Below are positions 7,666 through 15,740 of a stretch of DNA of 16,755 nt, piece by piece. Origin of the DNA: Prasinococcaceae sp. CCMP 1430 (Eukaryota > Prasinodermophyta > Palmophyllophyceae > Prasinococcales > Prasinococcaceae); the NCBI GenBank assembly GCA_013416795.1, contig RQSC01000012.1:144125-160879 (forward strand), in the 5' to 3' direction. Made by a program: the position numbers and the translations under genes. Positions within the stretch are counted from its first letter, which is position 1. Every line of letters starts with the position of its first letter. The notes under the pieces are model-generated. The model saw only the letters and a program-made list of their open reading frames with translations, did no database searches and was not told the DNA's origin.

Positions 7666-8916
7666 ATGGCGGCAGTGTCGGCGGCGCGCCCGCAGCGCAG
7701 TACGAGCAGGCGCGGCGTCGCGGTGAGCGCACGCGACGGGACTCCTCGCGGCGACGCGCCCGCCCGCGTGCGCGCGGTGGGCAGCGATGCGAGCGTCGGG
7801 GTCGCCCGCCTGCGGCAGGTCGTCGACGCCTTCCCCCGCCGCGGCTACGTGCAGGAGCCCACGCCGGTGCAGGCGATGCCCCGCCTGCGCGAGCACTGCG
7901 CCCTCCACTCCCCCTCCTTGCTCGTGAAGCGCGACGACTTCCTGCCGCTGCTGGGCGGCGGGAACAAGACGAGGAAGCTGGACTACGTCGTCCAGGACGC
8001 CATGGACAAGGGCTGCGACGCGCTGGTGACCTCCGGCGCCGTGCAGTCCAACCACTGCCGGCTGACGGCCGCCGCGGCCGCGATGGAGGGCATGGACTGC
8101 CACCTGGTGGTGGAGGAGCGCGTGCCGAACTCGTACGCGGCGGCCGCCGGCGGCAACAACTACCTGTTCGGCCTGCTGGGCGTGCAGTCCATCCGGCACG
8201 TGGCGCTGGGCGAGACCGACGAGGCCGTCGAGGCGCTCTCCGATCGCCTCGAGGCGCTCGGCCTCGCGCCGTACGTGATCCCCGGCGGCGCGAGCAACGA
8301 CCTGGGCGCGCTGGGCTACTGCAGGATGGCCCTCGAGATCATTGACGAGCACGGCCTCGACGCCTTCGACGCCATCGTCGTGTGCTCCGGCAGCGGCGGC
8401 ACGCACACGGGCTTGCTCACGGGCCTCCGCGCCGCCGGCGACACCACGAAGGTCATCGGGGTCAGCGTGCGCGGCTCCGCGGACGCACAGGCCGCCAAGA
8501 TCCTCGCGATGTGCCACGCGCTGGAGGATGCGCGCTTCCGCGGCATCACCGACGACTCCGAGGACGGCTCCGACTCCGGGCAGGACGGCTCCGCGGGATC
8601 CTACCTCGTCGGACCAGAGGACGTCGTCGTCATCGACGACTACGTCGGCCCCGGCTACAGCCTCAACACCGAGGCCCAGGCGATAGCCATCCAGCTGTTC
8701 GCGCGCCGCGAGTCAATTCTGCTCGATCCTGTGTACACGGGCAAGACGGCGGCCTGCTTCCTGGACATCGCGAGGTCGGGGGAGTATGGCGCGGAGCAGA
8801 AGCTGCTCTTCGTGCATACCGGCGGCGCGCCCGCGCTGTACCACTACAAGACGACCGCCACCGAGTTCACGGGCGGGCGGGCCGAGATGGACCGCGTCAA
8901 GGACCCGGCCGCCTAG
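7666..8916 (+). CDS. D-cysteine desulfhydrase-like PLP enzyme (ACC deaminase family)
   Basis: 416 aa in one exon. After an Arg/Ser/Ala-rich N-terminus of about 45 residues (transit-peptide-like) comes a complete fold-type II PLP enzyme of the ACC deaminase / D-cysteine desulfhydrase family. GGGNKTRKL (97-105) has the PLP-binding Lys at 101, and SGAVQSNHCR (123-132) forms the substrate-sensing loop. SGSGGTHTG (241-249) is the PLP phosphate-binding loop, followed by DPVYTGK (354-360) and HTGG (384-387). ACC deaminases carry Glu after DPVY and Leu in H-L-GG; here Thr occupies both positions, as in D-cysteine desulfhydrases. The expected reaction is D-cysteine to pyruvate, H2S and NH3. An acidic Gly/Ser/Asp-rich insert (about 294-313) looks lineage-specific. 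I chose the ATG at 7666 because the longer form (7435) is simple Arg/Thr repeats and contains the N at 7638. The 3' end is convergent with the ankyrin gene, 179 bp away. Confidence 0.88.
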   Translation: MAAVSAARPQRSTSRRGVAVSARDGTPRGDAPARVRAVGSDASVGVARLRQVVDAFPRRGYVQEPTPVQAMPRLREHCALHSPSLLVKRDDFLPLLGGGNKTRKLDYVVQDAMDKGCDALVTSGAVQSNHCRLTAAAAAMEGMDCHLVVEERVPNSYAAAAGGNNYLFGLLGVQSIRHVALGETDEAVEALSDRLEALGLAPYVIPGGASNDLGALGYCRMALEIIDEHGLDAFDAIVVCSGSGGTHTGLLTGLRAAGDTTKVIGVSVRGSADAQAAKILAMCHALEDARFRGITDDSEDGSDSGQDGSAGSYLVGPEDVVVIDDYVGPGYSLNTEAQAIAIQLFARRESILLDPVYTGKTAACFLDIARSGEYGAEQKLLFVHTGGAPALYHYKTTATEFTGGRAEMDRVKDPAA

Positions 8917-9095
8917 TCGGGCGGTGGACGCAGACGTAATTGCTGGCGGGGGCGCACGCGCGTGCATGCGGGCGGGTGCAAGCCTATCTCGGCGCCAGCG
9001 GATGTTGTCGTCGAGAAAGCCATCGTTCTGAAGGTCCTCATGCGCTACCCAGGGCGTGTACGCTTACAGATCCTCTCTTATAGGCTCTCGTCTAG

Positions 9096-10148
9096 CTAGA
9101 GCGCGTCGGGTGGGGTGTGCTGGCGCAGAAGCCCGACGACCCTACCGGCAACGTAGTTGTTTCTGTAATCGCCAACCCGCTCAGCGAGTTCGAGCGCTGT
9201 CTGCCCGTTTCTGGTGCGTGCGGACGCGTCCGCACCCGCCTCGAGCAGCAGACTGAGGCACTTGTAGCACATGGATTCAGCGGCGATGTGGATAGGAGCG
9301 CATCCGTAGCTATCTTTCTTGTCCTTGTCTGCGCCCGTCTCGAGCAGCAGACCGAGGCAGTCGGCGCGCGTGCTCTGAGCTGCGATGTGCAGAGGGGTGC
9401 GACCGTGGCCATTCGCCTTGTTCGTGTCGGCGCCGGCCTCGAGCAGCAGGCGGAGGCAGTCAGCATTGCCTTGGGCGATCGCAATGTGCACCGGAGCAGT
9501 GTATACACGCATCTCAGATCTCGTTGCCGTGTCTGGGTCTGCGCCGGCCTCGAGCAAAAGCCGAAGGCAGCTGGCGCTGCCATTTGAAGCCGCGTAGTAC
9601 ACAGGAGTGTTGCCATTCCTGCCTGCCCTGTCGTTGTCGGCGCCTGCATCGAGCAGCAGCCGAAGGCAGTCAGGCTTGTCATGCTTGGCTGCGGCGTGCA
9701 CAGCAGTCTCGCCATTTCTGTCCTCGCTGTCGCTGTTGGCGCCTGCATCGAGGAGCAGGCGAAGGCAGTCAGGGCGGTCATGCTTGGCGGCGGCGTGCAC
9801 CGGCGTATTGCCAATTCTGTCCGCTTTGTCGGCGTCGGCGCCCGCATCGAGCAAAAGCCGAAGGCAGGTAGGCCTGGGATGCCGAGCCGCGGCGTGCACA
9901 GCAGTCTCGCCGTTGCTGTTTGGCATCATGTCAGCGATGTGCTTGTCGGCACCCGCCGCAAGCAAGCGCCCCAAGAAGTCGGCGTGGCCGCTCTGAGCGG
10001 CGACGTGCACTGACATCCCGATCATGGCGTCGCGCTCCTCGCGCGCCTCGCGCACGGCCGCGGCGTTAACACCCAGCGCCTGCGTGGCCAGCAGCAGCGC
10101 CTGGCGCGCGGTCTCCGCCGACGCGCCCCCAGCGCCGGGCCCGCCCAT
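9096..10148 (-). CDS. ankyrin-repeat protein, nine repeats
   Basis: 350 aa, single exon. After a Gly/Ala-rich N-terminus come about nine 33-residue ankyrin repeats spanning nearly the whole protein. Most have the canonical NG.T.(V/L)H.AA and CLRLLL(D/E)AGAD elements. Repeats 2 to 4 are the most alike (ETAVHAAA, NTPVHAAAKHDRPDCLRLL and close copies), suggesting recent tandem duplication. The fifth repeat carries a short insertion at its end, before the sixth. The final repeat ends in QTALELAERVGDYRNNYV, a common C-terminal cap style. No other domain is attached, so the role is a protein-interaction scaffold of unknown partner. The ATG at 10148 is the first in frame; the frame is open further upstream, to about 10277 and beyond, without an ATG. 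Confidence 0.85.
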   Translation of the reverse strand: MGGPGAGGASAETARQALLLATQALGVNAAAVREAREERDAMIGMSVHVAAQSGHADFLGRLLAAGADKHIADMMPNSNGETAVHAAARHPRPTCLRLLLDAGADADKADRIGNTPVHAAAKHDRPDCLRLLLDAGANSDSEDRNGETAVHAAAKHDKPDCLRLLLDAGADNDRAGRNGNTPVYYAASNGSASCLRLLLEAGADPDTATRSEMRVYTAPVHIAIAQGNADCLRLLLEAGADTNKANGHGRTPLHIAAQSTRADCLGLLLETGADKDKKDSYGCAPIHIAAESMCYKCLSLLLEAGADASARTRNGQTALELAERVGDYRNNYVAGRVVGLLRQHTPPDAL

Positions 10149-10498
10149 CCCTTGCCCCGCGCCGCTGCCGCCGGCGCGCGCAGTGGCGCCCCGGCCGGCG
10201 CCTTTTTTCGCGCGCGTCGCGCGATCATGCAGGCGCCAGCCGGGGGCCTCGAAACGCAATGTCTTTTTGAGAACCAAAATGATACGTATAAATGCATTAA
10301 AACGCGAACCCTAAAACCCTAATGTCGCAACCAAAAACAACAAAAAGATTTGAGGGTCCCCCTCCACGCATTCTGACCTATCATTTGATGAAAGTAATAA
10401 TTACGCGCCCGTGGTTAAATATGAGTGTATTTTCAATTGTGCGTAGCAGGCGCCCCTTCGCCGTGCGGCGCTTTCGCCGAACGGGTGCGGCGCGAGCG
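10149..10498. promoter_or_regulatory. divergent intergenic region, AT-rich, with telo-box
   Basis: About 10255-10445 is markedly AT-richer than the rest of the window and lies between the ankyrin gene (minus) and the basic-protein gene (plus). It contains AAACCCTAA at 10314-10322, preceded by a second CCCTAA-like unit. The likely function is a bidirectional promoter. Confidence 0.45.
10314..10322 (+). promoter_or_regulatory. telo-box (AAACCCTAA)
   Basis: An exact match to the plant telo-box, with an adjacent AACCCTAA half a unit upstream. In plants this element occurs in promoters of translation and cell-cycle genes. Here it sits in the AT-rich divergent spacer. It may instead be a short relic of telomeric repeat. 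Confidence 0.45.
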
Positions 10499-11403
10499 AT
10501 GAGTGGCGCCGTGAGTGCGGGCGGGGGGGGGGGGGGGGCAGGCGGAGGCAGGCNGGCGGCGGAGCTGTGTGGGCGGGCGGCGCGGAGAGCAGCGCGGCCG
10601 ACCGCGGCGGCGGGCGGGGCGCGTACCGGTCGCCGAGCCGCTACCTCCCGGAGGACGCGCAGGCGCTGCAGGCGAAGCTCGCGCGCCTCCAGCGCCGACC
10701 GTCGACGCGCGCCACCGCGCGCAAAAGTAGTGGCGGCAGCTCCTCCAAGAGCAGCAGGAGGTGGCTCAGGAAGCGGCTCGGGAGCCTCCGCAAGAGCCTC
10801 AGCGGCGGAAGCCGTAGCAAGAAGAAGGAGAACAATCTCGGCGGCAGCAAGAGCACCAGGAGCGACAGCAATCCCTCGAGTCCGAGAACCAATGACCGCA
10901 CCAAAGCCAGCAGCAGCACAGGGCTCTCTCGAGCGCTGAAGCGCCTCAAGAAAGCTTTAGTATCGCCTTGGCGGAGCAGGAAGAAGAGCAGCGAGCGACC
11001 GGCCCCGGAAGAGGACGGCGCAGACGTTGCCATTGGGACTCAGAGCGCGAGCCCACAGTACGTCTCGAGCCTCCCCGCGGCCGCAGCGGCGACAGCCCTC
11101 TCGCCGGCTGCGCAACACAAAGCAGGGCAAGCGACCCCACCAGCGACCTCGATGCTTGCGCTCGACGCGGACGCCCAGATGGAGTGTGAGAAGGAGAAGG
11201 CGAGGCGCCTCAAGGGCGTGCGCTCATCTCCCACTACGTTCTCGTCTTTCGCCCGCTCCGTGCGCAAGACCTCCAAGCGCGTGGTTGGCCACGCGGCGGG
11301 CGTGGCGAGTGCGGCAGTGGGCGGCTCGTATGTGGTCGCAGTGTCGCCCTTCGTGCTTGTCGGGGCGGTGAGCCCGAGGAAGACCGTGCGCAAGCGCAAA
11401 TGA
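10499..11403 (+). CDS. basic Ser/Arg/Lys-rich protein of unknown function, 5' end frame-broken
   Basis: The main frame runs from about 10540 to the TGA at 11401-11403. The only sensible ATG upstream is at 10499 (MSGAVSAGGG), which is in a different frame; the two meet across a run of 16 G (10523-10538) followed by an N at 10554. One miscounted G would join them, so I annotate from 10499 with an apparent frameshift, probably sequencing error. The protein is strongly basic and low-complexity (SSSKSSRRWLRKRL, RSKKKENN and similar), with coiled-coil-like YLPEDAQALQAKLARLQ near the start. It has an Ala/Pro-rich middle and a C-terminal stretch of about 30 uncharged residues (GVASAAVGGSYVVAVSPFVL) before a basic RKTVRKRK end. 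That stretch could be a membrane segment. No family is recognised. It is convergent with the peptidase C69 gene, 94 bp apart. Confidence 0.6.
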
Positions 11404-11497
11404 ACAGCGAGCGCGTCATGGCAGCCGCGCACACCGTGGGTGGCAATGGAGAAGACACACAGTGTGTACACATTATATAAAACAAACAACGACACAC

Positions 11498-13206
11498 TCA
11501 GTACGTTGCCGCGGCGCCCGCGCGGCGCACGCCGACGGGCATGGCGGCGGCGGATGCCATCTGCTGCTGGGGCACTGGCGGCGGCCCGTCCGCGTAGCCG
11601 ACGGCGTGGAGCCACCACGCCGGGTAGCCCGTTGAGTCGGCTGACTTGGGCAGCTCGTTCACCCAGCCGTCAGCGTACTTGAACATGAGCACGTCGGAGA
11701 GGCGCCACCACGCCTCGTTGGCCTTCTCCGCGTGCGCGCCGTAGACGTCGTCTACGCACGCCGCGAGCGCGCCCGAGCCCAGCGCGAGGCCCTTGCACTT
11801 CTGATCGGCGGCCTCCACGGCAGCGGCGCCGGCGACGGCCTCGAGTGCGTGCTGCGCGGCGGCGACGTCGCGAACCATGAACTTCCACTTGAGGTCCATG
11901 ATGTTGGACACGTACTTGGTGCCCCACGTCGCGGTCGTGCGGTCGAATTCGAGCGGGTTGCCATGCGAGTACGCGTGCGGCACCCGCGTCATGTGCGGCG
12001 AGAGCGGCACGAAGACGGTGCCGTGGGCAGCGCCCGGCGCGAACCACACCACTGGCCCCGCGGCGTCGCCAAGGTCGCCGCGAGAGACGCTCACGTAAGA
12101 GTCCGTCGTGCGATAGAGCGCGATGGAGCGCTCCCAGTTGCCGCTCACCTCCGCCTCGCCCGCGCCCTTGCCCACACCGGCGGCGATGCGGTTGGGCGAG
12201 CCGAAGGGGCCCGCCGCCAGGCCCTTCGTCATGTCGTACTCCGTGCCCTCGTAGTGGTCGCGCAGCACGTCCAGCACGTCCAGCACGCTCACCTTGGCGT
12301 CGGGCTTGAGGCTCACCGGGTAAGGACGGCTCTTGCGGTACTCGCCATACTCGCTCGGGAGGTCGACGCTCGGCGCGAGCAGGCGGTACGCGCCCCACAC
12401 GCGGCGGCCCGAGTAATACTTGTGCGCGTACTCGCCGTCCGAGTAAATGGCGGTGAAGTCGAGCTTCTTGCCCGACGACGGCGACCACCAGCCCTTCTCC
12501 TGCGCGACGGAGAACGCGCTGGCGGACGCCTGAAAGTTGTCCTCGTCGTCGGGGTCGACCTCGCGGATGATGAAGGCGTTGGCGACGACGGCGACCTCGC
12601 CGTCGGGCACGCGCTGCGCGGCCCAAATGGCCGACGTGCCCGTGGGGTCGGGCAGGATGTGAAAGATCCACGCCTCCTCGGTGTCGGACACCAGCAGCGA
12701 CTCGGCGGTGCCCTCGAACGAGCCCGCCCCGTAGAAGCCGTACTCCTCGGCGGCCGCGCCCATGAGGGCGACCGCGTCGCGCGCCTTGGCCGCCCGCTCC
12801 ATCGCGAGCTGCGTGAGCACGTCGACGCTCAGCAGCGCCTTGCCGCCCTGGCCCGCAGGAGAAGTGCCGAAGACCCCCGAGCACGTGCTCTCGGCGATGC
12901 CCAGCTGGTGCTCGTTGATGGCGCCGTACGTCTCCTCCAGGTACGCGTACGTGTGGCTCACCTCCGGGATGTGGCCGATGGGCTCCCACGCCGTCTGGTT
13001 GAGGTCGGCGCGCGGCGCGTACTCGGGCACGCCGCGCGCGTCGCCGGCGTAGCGCGGGTACGACTCGGGCGTGAAGAACACGGGCCGCATCGCCCCCGGC
13101 GCGTGGTCCGCCGCGGGCACCTTCACCAGCCGCGCGTCCGTCGGCGCCTCGCCGTCGTTCGTGTGCGCGACGTACACGCCGCCGTCCGCCGCATGCCGCA
13201 CGTACT
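11498..13206 (-). CDS. peptidase C69 (dipeptidase, PepD/secernin-like), 5' exon missing
   Basis: About 569 aa of a C69-family Ntn-hydrolase. Near the start of the preserved part is ADGGVYVAHTNDGE, matching the block just after the catalytic N-terminus in the family. Further on come AMRPVFF, GINEH-like AINEHQLGIAESTCSG, LLVSDTEEAW, NWERSIALYRT and a conserved C-terminal half. C69 enzymes become active by exposing an N-terminal Cys (usually C-T), which hydrolyses dipeptides. That Cys and the signal peptide normally preceding it are absent here. The frame is open to 13315, but upstream of about 13206 it is the antisense of a bestrophin exon and not C69-like. A possible 3' splice site (CGATCGCAG) lies at 13215-13207, so a first exon could exist elsewhere. 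None was found before the proteasome gene. The gene is therefore either 5'-incomplete in this assembly or truncated. Confidence 0.8.
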
Positions 13207-13236
13207 CTGCGATCGTGGCGCGTTTGACCTGTACAG

Positions 13237-13378
13237 TGAGTGCGAGCTGGTTTTGGACGCCTTCAAGAGCTGCGAGCGCGTGGTGTCCACGCCCATCCCT
13301 TACCAGTACCTGCACATGGTCAACTTTGTGACCTTCTGCTTCGTCTTCAGCGTTCCTTTCACCTTCTCGTACTCGTGG
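13237..13378 (+). CDS. orphan exon of a bestrophin-family anion channel
   Basis: A plus-strand frame reads SECELVLDAFKSCERVVSTP, then IPYQYLHMVNFVTFCFVFSV and PFTFSYSW. The CER...TPIPYxYxH signature followed by a hydrophobic segment matches the bestrophin/UPF0187 family (chloride or bicarbonate channels; thylakoid or plasma membrane in algae). The codons are less GC-biased and encode sensible hydrophobic residues. A possible acceptor (CTGTACAG, AG at 13235-13236) precedes it. The fragment ends exactly at the N at 13379, and nothing bestrophin-like follows. On its left it abuts, head to head, the 5' end of the peptidase C69 gene on the other strand. It covers only a small part of a normal bestrophin of about 300 to 400 aa, so it is a fragment or a single exon. 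Confidence 0.62.
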
Positions 13379-13540
13379 NGCCGGCGCCCGCCCGCGCGGC
13401 AGCGCCGGCGCACTCGGCGAGCGCAGCCCCGGGAGCGCGGGCGCGCGCGCCGAGTGCTCCCGCTCGTTCTCCCGCCCGCAAGTGCTTTCGCCGCGATGCA
13501 GTCTTACGCGCGCGCGCGCGCATGCGCGCGGACCGGCCGC
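13379..13540. other. short spacer after N, with (CG)n Z-DNA-like tract
   Basis: GC-rich DNA between the orphan bestrophin exon and the proteasome stop. It contains a 24-bp strictly alternating purine/pyrimidine tract at 13505-13528. No coding signal was recognised. Confidence 0.45.
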
Positions 13541-14733
13541 CTACTTGTTGGCCTCCGCCTCGATCGCCGCCTGGTGCTCCTTGAGCGCCTTGTCGGTGGC
13601 CCCCGCGCCCAGCATGTCGTACATGATCTCACCGTCGTCGTCCTTGCGCAGCGTCGCGATCTCCACCTTCTCGTGGTTGAGTGTGGTGGAGTCCATGGTC
13701 TTGGCGAGCACCTTGATCGCCAGCTTGGTGGCCGCCTCGAGGTCCATCTCGGGGTCGTAGTCGGTCTTGAGGATCGACTGGGAGCTCTGCGAGTTGGCGC
13801 CAATCGCCGTGGCCTTCCAGCCGCCAAAGTTGCCGCTCGGATCGCTCTGGTACAGCTGGAAGCCGTGGTGGTCGTCGTAGCCGGCGAACAGGAACGACAC
13901 GCCGAATGGGCGCAGGCCGCCGTACTGCGTGTACCCCTGCTTGCGATCGCAGATGCTCTGCACCAGCTGCTCCACGGGCATCGCCTCCTGGTATTGGAAG
14001 CGGTATCGCTGCGACGCAAGCCTGCAGTCGTTGATGAGAATGTTTGCGTCGGCGGTGAGGCCCGCGACCGCGCACGCCACGTGCTCGTCGATGCGGTACA
14101 TCTTCTCGGCGGTCTTGGCGGTCTCGAGCAGCTTGGAGGTGATCTTCTTCTCGGCGGCGAGCACGATGCTGTGCGGGCACACACAAGGGACGGGCGGGTG
14201 AAAGATGGGCGCGGGGTGCGCACGCGGTGATCGCATCCGTCATCGCGGAAGCACCGCGCGGCGTGAAGCCACCAGCGCCAAGCAGCAGCGTTTTCAGGAG
14301 CAGCAGCAGCAGCGGCGGCAGGTCGCTACGTGTCAGCGCACGCGCCGCGTCTGCCCGCACTACCAATTTGCACTGCTCGGCTCTGTTCGAGCGCCCGAAC
14401 CCCGCTGCGCACGGGAGGGCTCGCTCGGCATCACAACGCGCTCGCCCATGCCTGGAGCACGCGCGAGAACGACGGCTGGGCCAGCCAGGGCGCGCCAGCG
14501 GTAGCTGGTGTCGCATGCCGCAGAGCTCCGCACAGATCCCTTCGCGTGGAGCGCGCTTCGGGCGCCGCAGCGCCGCCGGCGCGGCTGTGCGCACGGCGGC
14601 GCACGCACCCGTCCTTGGCGTGGATGCCTACGCACGACCCCGCGTTGGAGATCGCCTCCATGGCGTACTCTACCTGGTACAGCCGCCCCTCGGGCGAGAA
14701 GATGGTCGTGCGCGAGTCATAGCGGCGCGCCAT
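13541..14733 (-). CDS. 20S proteasome subunit alpha-3 (PSMA4/Pre9 type), two exons
   Basis: The model is complement(join(13541..14168,14609..14733)), 250 aa (the human counterpart is about 261). Exon 1 begins [16 protein letters not shown] and continues [10 protein letters not shown], the N-terminal proteasome alpha signature, and ends HAKDG. The intron (14169-14608, 440 bp; GTGCGT donor, CCGCACAG acceptor) splits the Gly codon as GG|C and restores [10 protein letters not shown]. Exon 2 holds [61 protein letters not shown] and the KVEIATL end, all alpha-3 features. The subunit is structural: it forms part of the outer heptameric ring gating the 20S core in cytosol and nucleus, and it lacks the catalytic Thr of beta subunits. 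The intron contains AGC/CAG triplet runs at about 14280-14315. Confidence 0.95.
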
Positions 14734-15198
14734 CGCCGCTCGCCAGCGGCCCGCCCGGCCCGCCCTGCGCCCCCTCTTTTCCCCCCCGCGCCCGCCCGCG
14801 CACGCCCCCCGCGCGCCACGGACACGGCAGTGCGAGCCGAGCGAGGCGACAGGCGCAGAGGAGCGCGGCGATCCGCGCCGCTGGGCCCCGCCCAAGGGGG
14901 GGCACGCGCGTGGCGAGCGCCCGGCAAGGCTATTTGCATACGGTATGCCCAAGGCGAGGGCGAAGATATTGAACACGGCCAAAGACTTCGACACCAACTG
15001 GGACATCTTTGTGGGGAGCTGAGCCGTGCGCAGGCCACCCGTGAATATGTGATACAGTGCATTTTACAACACGCGCTCGCGCCCCCTACGCGCGAGCGCG
15101 CCGATTATGCCTGCACGGCGCGGCGTCTCGCTGAACGCGCGCTCCCATGCCGCCGGGCACGCCTGGAGGCGCGTGCGTGTTGATAGCGGTGAGAGAGG
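14734..15198. other. intergenic, proteasome promoter side, no gene assigned
   Basis: This lies upstream of the proteasome gene and downstream of the unrecognised minus-strand gene. A C/G-only patch (about 14745-14815) is followed by a less GC-rich patch at 14930-15065. That patch has short coding-like frames on both strands (plus 14945-15022; minus from 15006). I assign no gene. Confidence 0.4.
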
Positions 15199-15718
15199 TC
15201 AGCAGCGCTCGTGAGCCAGCGGGCGGTCGCACTGCGCGGGCAGCCAGACGCGCACCTTGATGTCCCCTTCGCCGCTCGTCCGCGCTGCGGCCTCGCCAGC
15301 GCCGCGTAGCGACGCAATCCACTCGCCAAGCGACGCCAAGCGCTGTTCGAAGCTTTCCCGCGCGAGACGCTGCTGGTTGCGAGCCACCGCTGCCTGCCGT
15401 CCGTTTGCCCCCCGAGCGCGTGTGGTCGCACAACGCGCTTTCGAGTCAGCACTTGCCCCTCGCAGAGGGCGCGCACCAGAACGCCACACCAGAAGATGCA
15501 AATGAGCGCCCAAGGCTTACCTCACTGATACCTACTCCCGTCCATCGGCTTCGCAACCCCTGCGTCGCCATCTCGAACATCCTCTCGGCAGCCAGCATGT
15601 GCAGGCGGAAGGCCTGCAGGCACAGCCGCCGCGTGTGCGCGTCGGCCGGCCGCGGACTCACCCATGAGCCCGTCGCCAGCGCCGCGCCCTCGATGCACTG
15701 CGCAGCATGCGCCGCACC
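15199..15718 (-). CDS. 3' part of an unrecognised gene, two exons, cut off at an N
   Basis: The model is complement(join(15199..15393,15521..15718)), giving 130 aa of C-terminus. The intron (15394-15520, 127 bp) has a strong GTAAGC donor after GAG and a GGACGGCAG acceptor, phase 0. The first part is mostly helical (TRRLCLQAFRLHMLAAERMF), and the second continues RNQQRLARESFEQRLASLGE and ends RVWLPAQCDRPLAHERC. A 48-bp in-frame segment within the upstream exon, flanked by GTGAGT and CTGCAG, could also be spliced out. Upstream the frame runs into the N at 15720 and then the antisense of the EMC7 exon, so the 5' part of this gene is missing here. I recognise no family. Confidence 0.45.
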
Positions 15719-15740
15719 ANCCCGCACGCGCCCCCCGCAG

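Noticed and set aside
7414-8517. 367-codon minus-strand frame
   Set aside because: It is antisense to the D-cysteine desulfhydrase-like gene, His/Val/Ala/Arg-rich and without any motif; a GC artefact.
11670-12989. 439-codon minus-strand frame overlapping peptidase C69
   Set aside because: It is a shifted frame of the C69 gene, nearly all Arg/Gly/Ala, with no motif.
11732-14230. 832-codon plus-strand open frame
   Set aside because: It is the antisense of the peptidase C69 and proteasome alpha-3 genes, open because of extreme third-position GC. Only the 13237-13378 part is protein-like (bestrophin).
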